A DNA stretch of 57,824 bases from an uncultured Gammaproteobacteria bacterium (GTDB lineage: Bacteria > Pseudomonadota > Gammaproteobacteria > Pseudomonadales > Litorivicinaceae), in contig CAJXNQ010000007.1 in NCBI GenBank assembly GCA_913057215.1, positions 1-57,824 of the forward strand, in the 5' to 3' direction. How positions within the stretch are numbered: the stretch's first letter is position 1; every line of letters begins with the position of its first letter. The notes beneath the pieces were generated by a model that was not told the DNA's origin, did no database searches, and worked only from the letters and a program-made list of their open reading frames with translations. Positions 45,577 through 53,756 of the stretch are shown piece by piece. The translations under genes were made by a program, and so were the position numbers.

Positions 45577-46572
<996 letters not shown>

Positions 46573-46592
46573 TCATCCTCCAAGGAGTCAGG

Positions 46593-49133
46593 TTGAACGA
46601 ATCTACATTACATCCCTGGTATACCCGGTTAGCTCGAGAAGTGGCGTGGCTTTGCGGCCTTGTCCTGTCGATATTTTTTTTCGTTGCGTTGCTGTCATTT
46701 GATCCGCGTGACCCAGGTTGGTCCTATAGCGGACCGGCGACCACCGTCTTTAACGCCTTTGGGCCCTTTGGAGCCTTTGTTTCTGACTGGTTGCTGTCTT
46801 GGTTTGGTTTGACGGCCTACGTCATCGCATTGGCTCCAATTCAGGCGACTCGGTGGGCCTTAAGGCCGGTCGAAGATGGTCGAATCTGGGTGATTCGCCT
46901 GTTTGGCGTTCTGAGTCTATTGCCCGCTTTATCGATGTTATGTGCATTGCACGTCGCGTTTATTCCCGACTGGCTTCCGCCTGGCACCACGGGCGGTGGG
47001 ATTTTGGGCAGCGTATTGACGTCTGCGCTGGTGACTGAAGTCGGCGTCACAGGCACTGCGTTAAGTGCATTCGTGCTCGTCATCTTTGGCCTGACCGTGA
47101 CTTTCCAATTGCACTGGCCTGATGTGCTGGCCGGGCTTGGGCAGGCTGTGTTGGTGACTGCGCAATCTGCGGGCCGGATATTGAGTGGTCAACCGGCACC
47201 GGCTCAGTTGGATATTGGGGCTCAACAGTCTCTGATCAGTCGCATGTTGCAACCCCTGCATCGTGTGTTTCTGCCAAAACAATTGAAAAAGACATTGTCG
47301 CGTGTTGCACCCAAACCCCCTGAGCCAGATGTGGCACAGATCGAGGCGGAGCTTTTGGGGTTACGGACGGACCGATCCGCTCCGCCTGAAATCACCGATC
47401 CGATTGACTCACAGTCGGTGACACCTGATGTTGATCTCTCAGCCCTCGATGCTATCCCATCCGCTCGACGGGAGCCCACTTGGGAGCTGACAGACAGTAT
47501 CAGTGAGACACCTTCGGGGCGCGATGTGCGGATTGAGCCGCTTTCAGAAGCCGCATCGTTGTTGGACGCGGAGTCTGTGCAGCCAGCCAAAGCGCCGCGA
47601 CCATCGGTGCCACATGCAAAGTCAGGCGGTCGTACGGACGGTCAAATGGCGTTGCCGGATCTGTCGTTGCTAGATCCCCAGGATCCGCCGTCTGACAAGG
47701 GTTTTAGCCAAGATGAATTGACCGCGATGGGGGATTTATTGATCCGTCGACTGGCCGAGTTTGGTGTCGAGTCCGAGATCGTTGCCATCAATCCAGGGCC
47801 GGTCGTCACCCGATTTGAAATTGACCCAGCGCCTGGCGTCAAGGTGTCTCGGATCACCAATCTGGCTAAAGATGTCGCCCGCAGTTTGGCTGTCATCAGC
47901 GTGCGCGTGGTTGAGGTGATTCCGGGTAAAAGCACGGTGGGTATTGAGATTCCAAATCAGTATCGAGAGATGGTTCGACTGTCTCAAATTCTGGGGAGTG
48001 AGGCCTATACCAAAGACCAGTCTGTTTTATCACTGGCCCTAGGACACGATATTTCAGGTCAATCTGTGTGCGCGAATTTAGCCAAGATGCCTCATCTTCT
48101 GGTTGCCGGGACCACGGGATCCGGTAAATCGGTGGGCGTCAATGCCATGATTTTGTCGATGCTCTACAAGGCGAGGCCAGAGGACCTCAAACTCATTTTA
48201 GTGGATCCTAAAATGCTCGAGCTCTCCATTTATGAGGGGATCCCGCATTTGCTCGCACCTGTGGTCACGGATATGAAAGATGCAGCCAATGCGCTGCGTT
48301 GGTGTGTTGGTGAAATGGAACGCCGCTATAAGCTGATGGCGGAGTTGGGTGTCCGAAATCTCGAAGGCTTCAATACCAAGATTAAAGAACATGCTGAGCG
48401 TGGTGAGCCGCTTGTAGATCCCCTGTGGGTCGCCAACGGCTTTGACGCAGACGAGACGCCACCTGAACTGAAGACGCTGCCATACATCGTGGTTGTGATT
48501 GACGAATTCGCGGACATGATGATGATCGTTGGGAAAAAAGTTGATCAACTGATTGCACGACTGGCGCAAAAGGCACGGGCGGCTGGAATCCATCTCATTT
48601 TGGCCACACAACGCCCGTCTGTGGATGTGATCACCGGGCTGATCAAAGCCAATGTACCCAGTCGAATCAGCTTTCAGGTCAGTTCCAAAATTGATTCTCG
48701 GACCGTGCTTGATCAAGGAGGGGCTGAACAACTCCTTGGGCATGGTGACATGCTCTATTTACCAGCGGGTAAGCCAGTTCCTGTCCGGGTGCATGGCGCC
48801 TTTGTGGATGATCATGAAGTACACAACGTGGTGAACTTCTGGAAACTTCAGGGGCAGCCCCAGTATGAAGAAGCGATTTTGAACGCGCAGTCAGGAGATG
48901 GAGACGCGCAAGGGTCGTTGCTTGAGGCCGATGATGAAGCCGATCCGTTATACGATGAGGCGGTGGCCTTTGTGACAGAAACGCGTCGCGCGTCAATTTC
49001 TGCGGTACAGCGAAAATTGAAGATTGGTTACAACCGAGCCGCGCGGATGATCGAGGCGATGGAGTCGGCTGGCGTGGTCAGTGAAATGGGTAGCAATGGA
49101 GCGCGCGAAGTGCTTGCGCCGAGTCCTCGATGA
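46593..49133 (+). CDS. ftsK: DNA translocase FtsK
   Basis: Division-septum membrane protein that pumps chromosome termini and activates XerCD at dif. 846 residues, shorter than E. coli because the linker is short. N-terminal membrane segments (about 12-32, 65-85, 105-125, 150-170), a linker of about 250 residues, then the RecA-like motor with [12 protein letters not shown] (about 509) and DEFADM (about 637), and the gamma winged helix that reads KOPS (last 65 residues). TTG 46593 is the start, with AAGGAG 5 nt upstream. lolA overlaps its end by 4 nt. Confidence 0.96.
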   Translation: MNESTLHPWYTRLAREVAWLCGLVLSIFFFVALLSFDPRDPGWSYSGPATTVFNAFGPFGAFVSDWLLSWFGLTAYVIALAPIQATRWALRPVEDGRIWVIRLFGVLSLLPALSMLCALHVAFIPDWLPPGTTGGGILGSVLTSALVTEVGVTGTALSAFVLVIFGLTVTFQLHWPDVLAGLGQAVLVTAQSAGRILSGQPAPAQLDIGAQQSLISRMLQPLHRVFLPKQLKKTLSRVAPKPPEPDVAQIEAELLGLRTDRSAPPEITDPIDSQSVTPDVDLSALDAIPSARREPTWELTDSISETPSGRDVRIEPLSEAASLLDAESVQPAKAPRPSVPHAKSGGRTDGQMALPDLSLLDPQDPPSDKGFSQDELTAMGDLLIRRLAEFGVESEIVAINPGPVVTRFEIDPAPGVKVSRITNLAKDVARSLAVISVRVVEVIPGKSTVGIEIPNQYREMVRLSQILGSEAYTKDQSVLSLALGHDISGQSVCANLAKMPHLLVAGTTGSGKSVGVNAMILSMLYKARPEDLKLILVDPKMLELSIYEGIPHLLAPVVTDMKDAANALRWCVGEMERRYKLMAELGVRNLEGFNTKIKEHAERGEPLVDPLWVANGFDADETPPELKTLPYIVVVIDEFADMMMIVGKKVDQLIARLAQKARAAGIHLILATQRPSVDVITGLIKANVPSRISFQVSSKIDSRTVLDQGGAEQLLGHGDMLYLPAGKPVPVRVHGAFVDDHEVHNVVNFWKLQGQPQYEEAILNAQSGDGDAQGSLLEADDEADPLYDEAVAFVTETRRASISAVQRKLKIGYNRAARMIEAMESAGVVSEMGSNGAREVLAPSPR

Positions 49134-49756
49134 TGTGTCGATGGATTACATTGGTCGCACTGCTTTGGGCCGGAGGATCTGCAGCATCTCCAGTGGATCG
49201 GGTGGTGGATTTACTGGCGTCGTATCGACAGTTCTCCGCTGAATTCACGCAGTCGACACTCGATGTTGAGGGACAGCCGGTGTCTGAGATCGATGGTCGT
49301 TTGGCGATCCAAAGTGCCGAGGTGTTCTTTTGGCAGACCAATGCGCCCTTTGCGCAGCAGATTGTCGCCGACGGAGAGGTGGTCTGGATTTATGATGAAG
49401 ATCTTTTTCAAGTCCAGGTACGCCCGCTGAACGATGCGCTTGGCGCTTCACCGGCCGCGGTGTTAGGCGGTGATTCAAAGCTCCTCAATGAGACCTTTCA
49501 AATCCAAGAGGAAGCACTGGGCGAATTGAGTGTGTTTCGTTTGGTCCCCCGTGCCGAGGATGATGTGACGCGACAGATTGAACTGCGATTTGATGGCAGT
49601 CGGCTGTTGGACTTACAGGTCATTGATGCGCTTGGTAATCGGACACGCATTCGATTCACGGCCTTGGATCGAACCCCACCTGCACAGGCTCAATTTGAGT
49701 TCACGCCGCCTGAGGGTGTGGATGTGATTTACGCACTCGGTCAATCGTCGTCTTAA
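49130..49756 (+). CDS. lolA: Outer-membrane lipoprotein carrier protein LolA
   Basis: Periplasmic chaperone that ferries lipoproteins from LolCDE to LolB. 208 residues with a signal peptide ([20 protein letters not shown]). [49 protein letters not shown] and [12 protein letters not shown] are classic LolA stretches. ATG 49130 overlaps the ftsK stop. rarA, normally between lolA and serS, is missing. Confidence 0.93.
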   Translation: MMCRWITLVALLWAGGSAASPVDRVVDLLASYRQFSAEFTQSTLDVEGQPVSEIDGRLAIQSAEVFFWQTNAPFAQQIVADGEVVWIYDEDLFQVQVRPLNDALGASPAAVLGGDSKLLNETFQIQEEALGELSVFRLVPRAEDDVTRQIELRFDGSRLLDLQVIDALGNRTRIRFTALDRTPPAQAQFEFTPPEGVDVIYALGQSSS

Positions 49757-49845
49757 GACCGATACGCTGTCAGTCACAGGCTCTGGTATGCTTTTGCGTT
49801 TTGAAATGATCAGCCTTTTGGCTGCCGACAAGGACTGAATACTTC

Positions 49846-51144
49846 ATGCTCGATCCAAAACTGCTCCGCACGCACCTTGACGAGGTCGTGGTCTTGCTCA
49901 AAAAGAAAGGCGTCGATTTTGACGTTGCCCACTATCAATCGCTTGAGGAGCGTCGTAAGAGTTTGCAGATTGAGACAGAAGCGCTGCAGAACAAACGAAA
50001 GGACGGATCCAAAACAATTGGACTCCTGATGAAAGAGGGCCGACAAGACGAGGCAGAGCAGCTCAAACAGGAGATCAGCCAAATCGGTGATGCGCTCGAT
50101 GCGCTGGCATCTGAATTTGATCAGGTGTCTCACGCACTGGATCACCTGATGATGGAGCTCCCGAACTTGCCAGACTCATCCGTTCCTGAGGGTGCGTCTG
50201 AGACTGACAATGTTGAAGTGGCCATTCAAGGCACTGCGCCTGAATTCAATTTCACCCCGCGCGATCACATTGAACTGGGCGAATTATTCAGTGGACTCGA
50301 CTTTGATGCGGCTGCCAACCTGTCTGGTAGTCGTTTTGTGACCATGCATGGAGCTTTCGCGCGTCTGCACCGGGCATTGATTCAGTACATGCTTGATATG
50401 CATACCGATGCGCATGGGTACCAGGAAACCTATGTTCCCTATCTTGTCGATGGTGCGGTTCTTGAGGGAACTGGGCAGCTGCCGAAATTTAAAGATGATT
50501 TATTTCGGATTGCGCCGGAAGACGGGGGCGGTCGTGAGCGGTATTTGATTCCCACAGCCGAAGTGCCCTTGACCAATCTGGTGCGCAATCAGATCGTACC
50601 GGCTGATCAGTTACCATTACAGTTTGTGGCGCATACGCCGTGCTTTCGCGCCGAGGCCGGATCCTACGGTCGAGATGTCAGGGGCATGTTTCGTCAACAT
50701 CAGTTCGATAAAGTTGAGTTGGTGTGGGTGACGCATCCAGACGCGAGTTGGGATGCGCTGGAAGCGCTTCGCTCACATGCAGAGGCGATCTTGCAGGGTC
50801 TTGGACTGCATTACCGGGTTGTGAATTTGTGTGGAGGTGATCTTGGGTTTTCTGCGGCTAAAACCTATGACCTCGAGGTCTGGTTGCCAGGTCAATCCCA
50901 GTTTCGGGAGATCAGTTCCTGCTCGAACTGCGTTGATTTCCAAGCCCGCCGGATGCAAGCACGCTTTCGAAATGCCCAGGGCAAACCAGAGCTCGTGCAT
51001 ACACTCAATGGATCCGGGGTTGCCATTGGCCGATGTCTGATCGCAGTGGTTGAGAATTACCAAAATGAAGACGGTTCGATCCGCGTGCCCGCGTGTTTAC
51101 AACCCTATCTCAATACCGACTGTTTAAAACCGGCTTCGCTATAA
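49846..51144 (+). CDS. serS: Seryl-tRNA synthetase
   Basis: Charges tRNA-Ser, including the UGA-anticodon tRNA encoded at 56.6 kb. 432 residues. The N-terminal coiled-coil arm (about 30-100) binds the tRNA long arm. Class II motif 2 is at FRAEAGSYGRDVRGMFRQHQ and motif 3 at GSGVAIGRCLIAVVENYQN. ATG 49846 begins the conserved MLDPKLLR. The stop overlaps the convergent tusE by 6 nt. Confidence 0.97.
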   Translation: MLDPKLLRTHLDEVVVLLKKKGVDFDVAHYQSLEERRKSLQIETEALQNKRKDGSKTIGLLMKEGRQDEAEQLKQEISQIGDALDALASEFDQVSHALDHLMMELPNLPDSSVPEGASETDNVEVAIQGTAPEFNFTPRDHIELGELFSGLDFDAAANLSGSRFVTMHGAFARLHRALIQYMLDMHTDAHGYQETYVPYLVDGAVLEGTGQLPKFKDDLFRIAPEDGGGRERYLIPTAEVPLTNLVRNQIVPADQLPLQFVAHTPCFRAEAGSYGRDVRGMFRQHQFDKVELVWVTHPDASWDALEALRSHAEAILQGLGLHYRVVNLCGGDLGFSAAKTYDLEVWLPGQSQFREISSCSNCVDFQARRMQARFRNAQGKPELVHTLNGSGVAIGRCLIAVVENYQNEDGSIRVPACLQPYLNTDCLKPASL

Positions 51145-51459
51145 ACACTTGGTGGGTTTTGGCAGACCGGCGATGCGCGCAAGCTGCTTTGCAGGGCTTT
51201 CAGGGAACAGTTTGTGCAGGTAGATACTGTTGCCGATTTCAGCTCCATGCGTCTGTTTTAACCATTTGACCAGTGGACGCATCGAGGGCGCGTGCTCAAA
51301 TTCAGCGTAATAGCCTTTGACAGCCTCAATCAGTGCCCAGTGGTTGTCGGTCAAAATGATTGACTCGGCAGCCGCGAGTTCTTCAGCGAGGATTGGCGTC
51401 CATTGCGCATGGTCGATTAAATAGCCATCTTCATCGAATTCCACGATGGCTAGCTCCAA
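51139..51459 (-). CDS. tusE: TusE/DsrC family sulfur acceptor
   Basis: Final sulfur carrier that passes persulfide from TusD to MnmA for tRNA 2-thiolation. 106 residues of the DsrC family. The C-terminus GLPKPTKCL bears the essential Cys (C105). The second Cys of dissimilatory DsrC (ten residues earlier) is absent, which fits TusE rather than DsrC. It overlaps tusB by 10 nt. The order is tusD-C-B-E, leftward. Confidence 0.93.
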   Translation of the reverse strand: MELAIVEFDEDGYLIDHAQWTPILAEELAAAESIILTDNHWALIEAVKGYYAEFEHAPSMRPLVKWLKQTHGAEIGNSIYLHKLFPESPAKQLARIAGLPKPTKCL

Positions 51460-51695
51460 GTCTGAACCGGTTGTTCAAACAGCATGGATACCCACTCGGT
51501 GTAGGAGATCGGCTCGATGGATTCAATTCCAAGACGCTCTGCATCCGCCTCAAAGCATAGAACGCGTCCAGTTGTGTGTGGCGTCGTCATGGCATAGGCA
51601 GTGAGGGCACGTCCACTGAGCAACACGGTATCAGTCTCTCTCAAGTGTCGTAGACAGGCTGCGAGCCCATCGGCTGTAGTCACGAAATGCAGCAT
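51450..51695 (-). CDS. tusB: TusB/DsrH family protein
   Basis: Small subunit of the TusBCD sulfur-relay hexamer. 81 residues. The start MLHFVTTAD and the ending TEWVSMLFEQPVQTWS fit the DsrH/TusB family, with the DTVLLSGRALTAY core. The sequence is poorly conserved, so the name rests partly on its place between tusC and tusE. It overlaps both neighbours. Confidence 0.83.
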   Translation of the reverse strand: MLHFVTTADGLAACLRHLRETDTVLLSGRALTAYAMTTPHTTGRVLCFEADAERLGIESIEPISYTEWVSMLFEQPVQTWS

Positions 51696-52045
51696 TAGGC
51701 TTCTAAAACCACATCGGCGTTGGACAGCGCAGCCTCGATGGTGGCTGGCTCGACGGCGTGACCCGGAAATGAAGCGGCGGGTTGAATCGCAAATGCATCG
51801 AGGGCCTCTTGTGAAATCAAAATGGTCTCAACATCATACAGCGGCAGGCTTTTGAGACGCCCTGTGATGGAATGAGAATGCCCTTCAGGAAATCTGGGGA
51901 GTGTGGTCCAGAGGACTCCAGCGTCTTGAATAACCAGAGTGACTGGGCACTCAAAAGTCGCCAGCACCATTGCCATGTCAATCATCTCTCGGACACCCAG
52001 GTCGGATTCGGGGCCGTGTCGCAACACCAAAGTGACGCGCTTCAT
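51695..52045 (-). CDS. tusC: TusC/DsrF family protein
   Basis: Middle subunit of the TusBCD complex. 116 residues. LVLRHGPESDLGVREMIDMAMVLATFECPVTLVIQDAGV matches the DsrE/F fold, and GRLKSLPLYDVETILIS is typical of DsrF. The family carries no catalytic Cys here, as expected for TusC. ATG overlaps tusD's stop by 4 nt. Confidence 0.88.
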   Translation of the reverse strand: MKRVTLVLRHGPESDLGVREMIDMAMVLATFECPVTLVIQDAGVLWTTLPRFPEGHSHSITGRLKSLPLYDVETILISQEALDAFAIQPAASFPGHAVEPATIEAALSNADVVLEA

Positions 52046-52398
52046 TGAAATTGCACCACGCGGTCTGACTCAATTACGGCTTCAGTCCATTCGCCGAGTC
52101 CACCCATCCGAATTGGCTGTGCAAGCTGCGTGTCGGTGAGGCCTCGACGTTCACTGGCGGTTACGCAACTGACCACCTTGCAGTTCGGATGCTCAGCACA
52201 GTGATGGAGCCGTGTTACGAGATCAGTTTCACCTTGGGGCATTTCACGATCGCCACGAGCAAACCCGATCCCATCGGCATAGCAAAAAACAAAAACCGCG
52301 TGGTCGAGTGACAACGCGGTTTCGATGGTGCCGACTGCATGCTCGGCGATGGCCCCATCATCTGGGGCCACATTTAATAATACAGCCAGTCGTTTCAC
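52042..52398 (-). CDS. tusD: TusD/DsrE family sulfurtransferase
   Basis: Takes sulfur (from TusA in E. coli) and passes it to TusE. 118 residues. The active Cys is C78 in NCKVVSCVTASERRG, the same number as in E. coli TusD. It is first of the tus genes and overlaps the Bax-inhibitor-1 gene by 4 nt, an arrangement that couples it to that membrane protein. tusA is not in the window. Confidence 0.9.
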   Translation of the reverse strand: MKRLAVLLNVAPDDGAIAEHAVGTIETALSLDHAVFVFCYADGIGFARGDREMPQGETDLVTRLHHCAEHPNCKVVSCVTASERRGLTDTQLAQPIRMGGLGEWTEAVIESDRVVQFQ

Positions 52399-53069
52399 TC
52401 GTCGCCTGAGAAAACACCCATGATTGCGAGCAAGTTCGTAAACAACATATAGATGTCGACGTACAACGACACTGTCGCCATGATGTAGTTGGTCTCACCA
52501 CCATGAATGATTCGGCTGGTGTCATACAGGATGTATCCCGCGGCCAACATCACAAGCATCGCGCTGAGGGCAAGGCTCATGACCGGTGCCTGGAAGAAGA
52601 TCAGCGCGATCGAAGCCAGCAGCGCAACGATCAGTCCGGTGAACAGGAATCCGCCGAGAAAACTGAAATCTTTCTTGGTTGTCAGCACATAGGCTGATAA
52701 TGACAGAAACACCGTGGCTGTTCCGAACAGGGCATTACCAACAACGGATGCACCTGCGGCTGTTTGCAAGTAGTACGAAATCATGGGGCCAAGGCTCCAG
52801 CCCATGAATCCAGTGAACGCAAACACTAATGGCAGCGCCCAAATGCTGTTTCGCATGGCTTGCAACGCAAACAGCAGACCAATCATTCCGCCCAGCGTCA
52901 GCAACCAATGCATCGGTGCTGCATCGACCGACACGGCCAGAGCAGTCATGGCTGCACTGAAGAAGAGGGTCATCGAAAGTAACATGTAGGTGTTGCGCAG
53001 AACCTGGCGCGCCGAATCGGAAATACCGGGAACGGCTGTTGCCGTGGCTTGGGTTAAGCGATCACTCAT
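52395..53069 (-). CDS. Bax inhibitor-1/YccA family membrane protein
   Basis: Integral membrane protein of 224 residues with seven hydrophobic segments, of the BI-1 (TMBIM) family; E. coli YccA binds FtsH and modulates its proteolysis. VLRNTYMLLSMTLFFSAAMTA and the C-terminal ILYDTSRIIHGGETNYIMATVSLYVDIYMLF stretch are diagnostic. ATG 53069 has AAAGGAG about 8 nt upstream. The same position next to tus genes is seen in Pseudomonas and E. coli. Confidence 0.92.
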   Translation of the reverse strand: MSDRLTQATATAVPGISDSARQVLRNTYMLLSMTLFFSAAMTALAVSVDAAPMHWLLTLGGMIGLLFALQAMRNSIWALPLVFAFTGFMGWSLGPMISYYLQTAAGASVVGNALFGTATVFLSLSAYVLTTKKDFSFLGGFLFTGLIVALLASIALIFFQAPVMSLALSAMLVMLAAGYILYDTSRIIHGGETNYIMATVSLYVDIYMLFTNLLAIMGVFSGDE

Positions 53070-53092
53070 CGAAAGATCTCCTTTATCTGTTC

Positions 53093-53109
53093 TGAGTGTT
53101 AGACACTCA
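53093..53109. promoter_or_regulatory. Inverted repeat upstream of the BI-1 gene
   Basis: TGAGTGT-TAG-ACACTCA, a perfect 7-bp inverted repeat with a 3-nt centre, beginning 24 nt before the BI-1 start codon. It could be an operator or a leader hairpin. I see no second copy in the window. Confidence 0.4.
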
Positions 53110-53153
53110 ACTTTCGTATGAGTTCCCTATCTTACGGGTTCAAATTCAGGATG

Positions 53154-53174
53154 CAAGCCATTGGCTTGTTTTTT
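53154..53174 (+). terminator. Rightward intrinsic terminator without an upstream gene
   Basis: CAAGCC (53154-53159), loop ATT, GGCTTG (53163-53168), then TTTTTT (53169-53174). The T-run is on the + strand only, while both flanking genes run leftward. No coding sequence precedes it on the + strand. Confidence 0.6.
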
Positions 53175-53224
53175 CCAAACAGGCGATCTTTATTGGGTTT
53201 TGTTGGATTTTGTATTTTGTCAGA

Positions 53225-53250
53225 CAGGCTGACACCGAAATGTCAGCCTG
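53225..53250 (-). terminator. Stem-loop after the cytochrome c gene
   Basis: CAGGCTGACA and TGTCAGCCTG form a perfect 10-bp stem around a 6-nt loop, beginning 8 nt after the cytochrome c stop. On the coding strand the loop reads TTTCGG. The following bases are not T-rich, so it is either a rho-assisted terminator or an mRNA 3'-protecting hairpin. Confidence 0.6.
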
Positions 53251-53258
53251 TTGCAGTC

Positions 53259-53684
53259 TTAGAAACTTTCGATGTAGGCACCGAGGTTGGCCATGTCGTC
53301 ATCCGACAGACCGGCTGACTGGCCCCACATCAGAGCGCTCTGTGCGCCACGCGTTTCACCATTTTTATAGGCGGTTAACATTGAAACGATTGCATCCTGA
53401 GTTTGACCTTTGAGCGCCGGGCCTACACCACCTTCACCCTGCATGCCATGACAGGCCGCACATCCTGGGTAGAGCTTTTGTCCGAGCTCAGCTGGAGATG
53501 CACTGGCCATCATCGCGCGTTCGGCTTCACGACGCTTCGCATCTTCAATTTTATAGGCCTCATAACATTCACCGGTACACGCACCCACAGCCGGGTGATT
53601 CGTTTCCCATGAAATCGAACGCGCACCCACCAAGAGGACCGTTGCTCCAATGACTAAGGGGACAAGAATTTTTGTATTGCTCAC
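53259..53684 (-). CDS. Membrane-anchored c-type cytochrome
   Basis: Electron carrier of 141 residues with one haem. The N-terminus has a membrane or signal segment (ILVPLVIGATVLLVGA, about 6-21) that lacks a clear cleavage site, so it may stay anchored. An odd Cys pair, CTGEC, follows at 36-40. The haem motif CAACH is near 75-79, and the distal ligand Met may be in ALMWGQS (about 118). The family resembles small cytochrome c5/c553-like monohaem domains. GTG 53684 is chosen from GAGG 6 nt before. It lies 72 nt after the ATPase on the same strand with its own promoter. Confidence 0.85.
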   Translation of the reverse strand: MSNTKILVPLVIGATVLLVGARSISWETNHPAVGACTGECYEAYKIEDAKRREAERAMMASASPAELGQKLYPGCAACHGMQGEGGVGPALKGQTQDAIVSMLTAYKNGETRGAQSALMWGQSAGLSDDDMANLGAYIESF

Positions 53685-53713
53685 ACTGCACCTCAGTTTT
53701 TTTTGATTGCGTA

Positions 53714-53742
53714 TTAATACAAAAAAATTGGACCTCGGTCAA
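53714..53742 (-). promoter_or_regulatory. Promoter of the cytochrome c gene
   Basis: On the minus strand, TTGACC (53742-53737), exactly 17 nt including a T7 tract, then TATTAA (53719-53714). It gives a leader of about 22 nt before GTG 53684. Confidence 0.7.
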
Positions 53743-53756
53743 AGGTTTAAAGCTTA

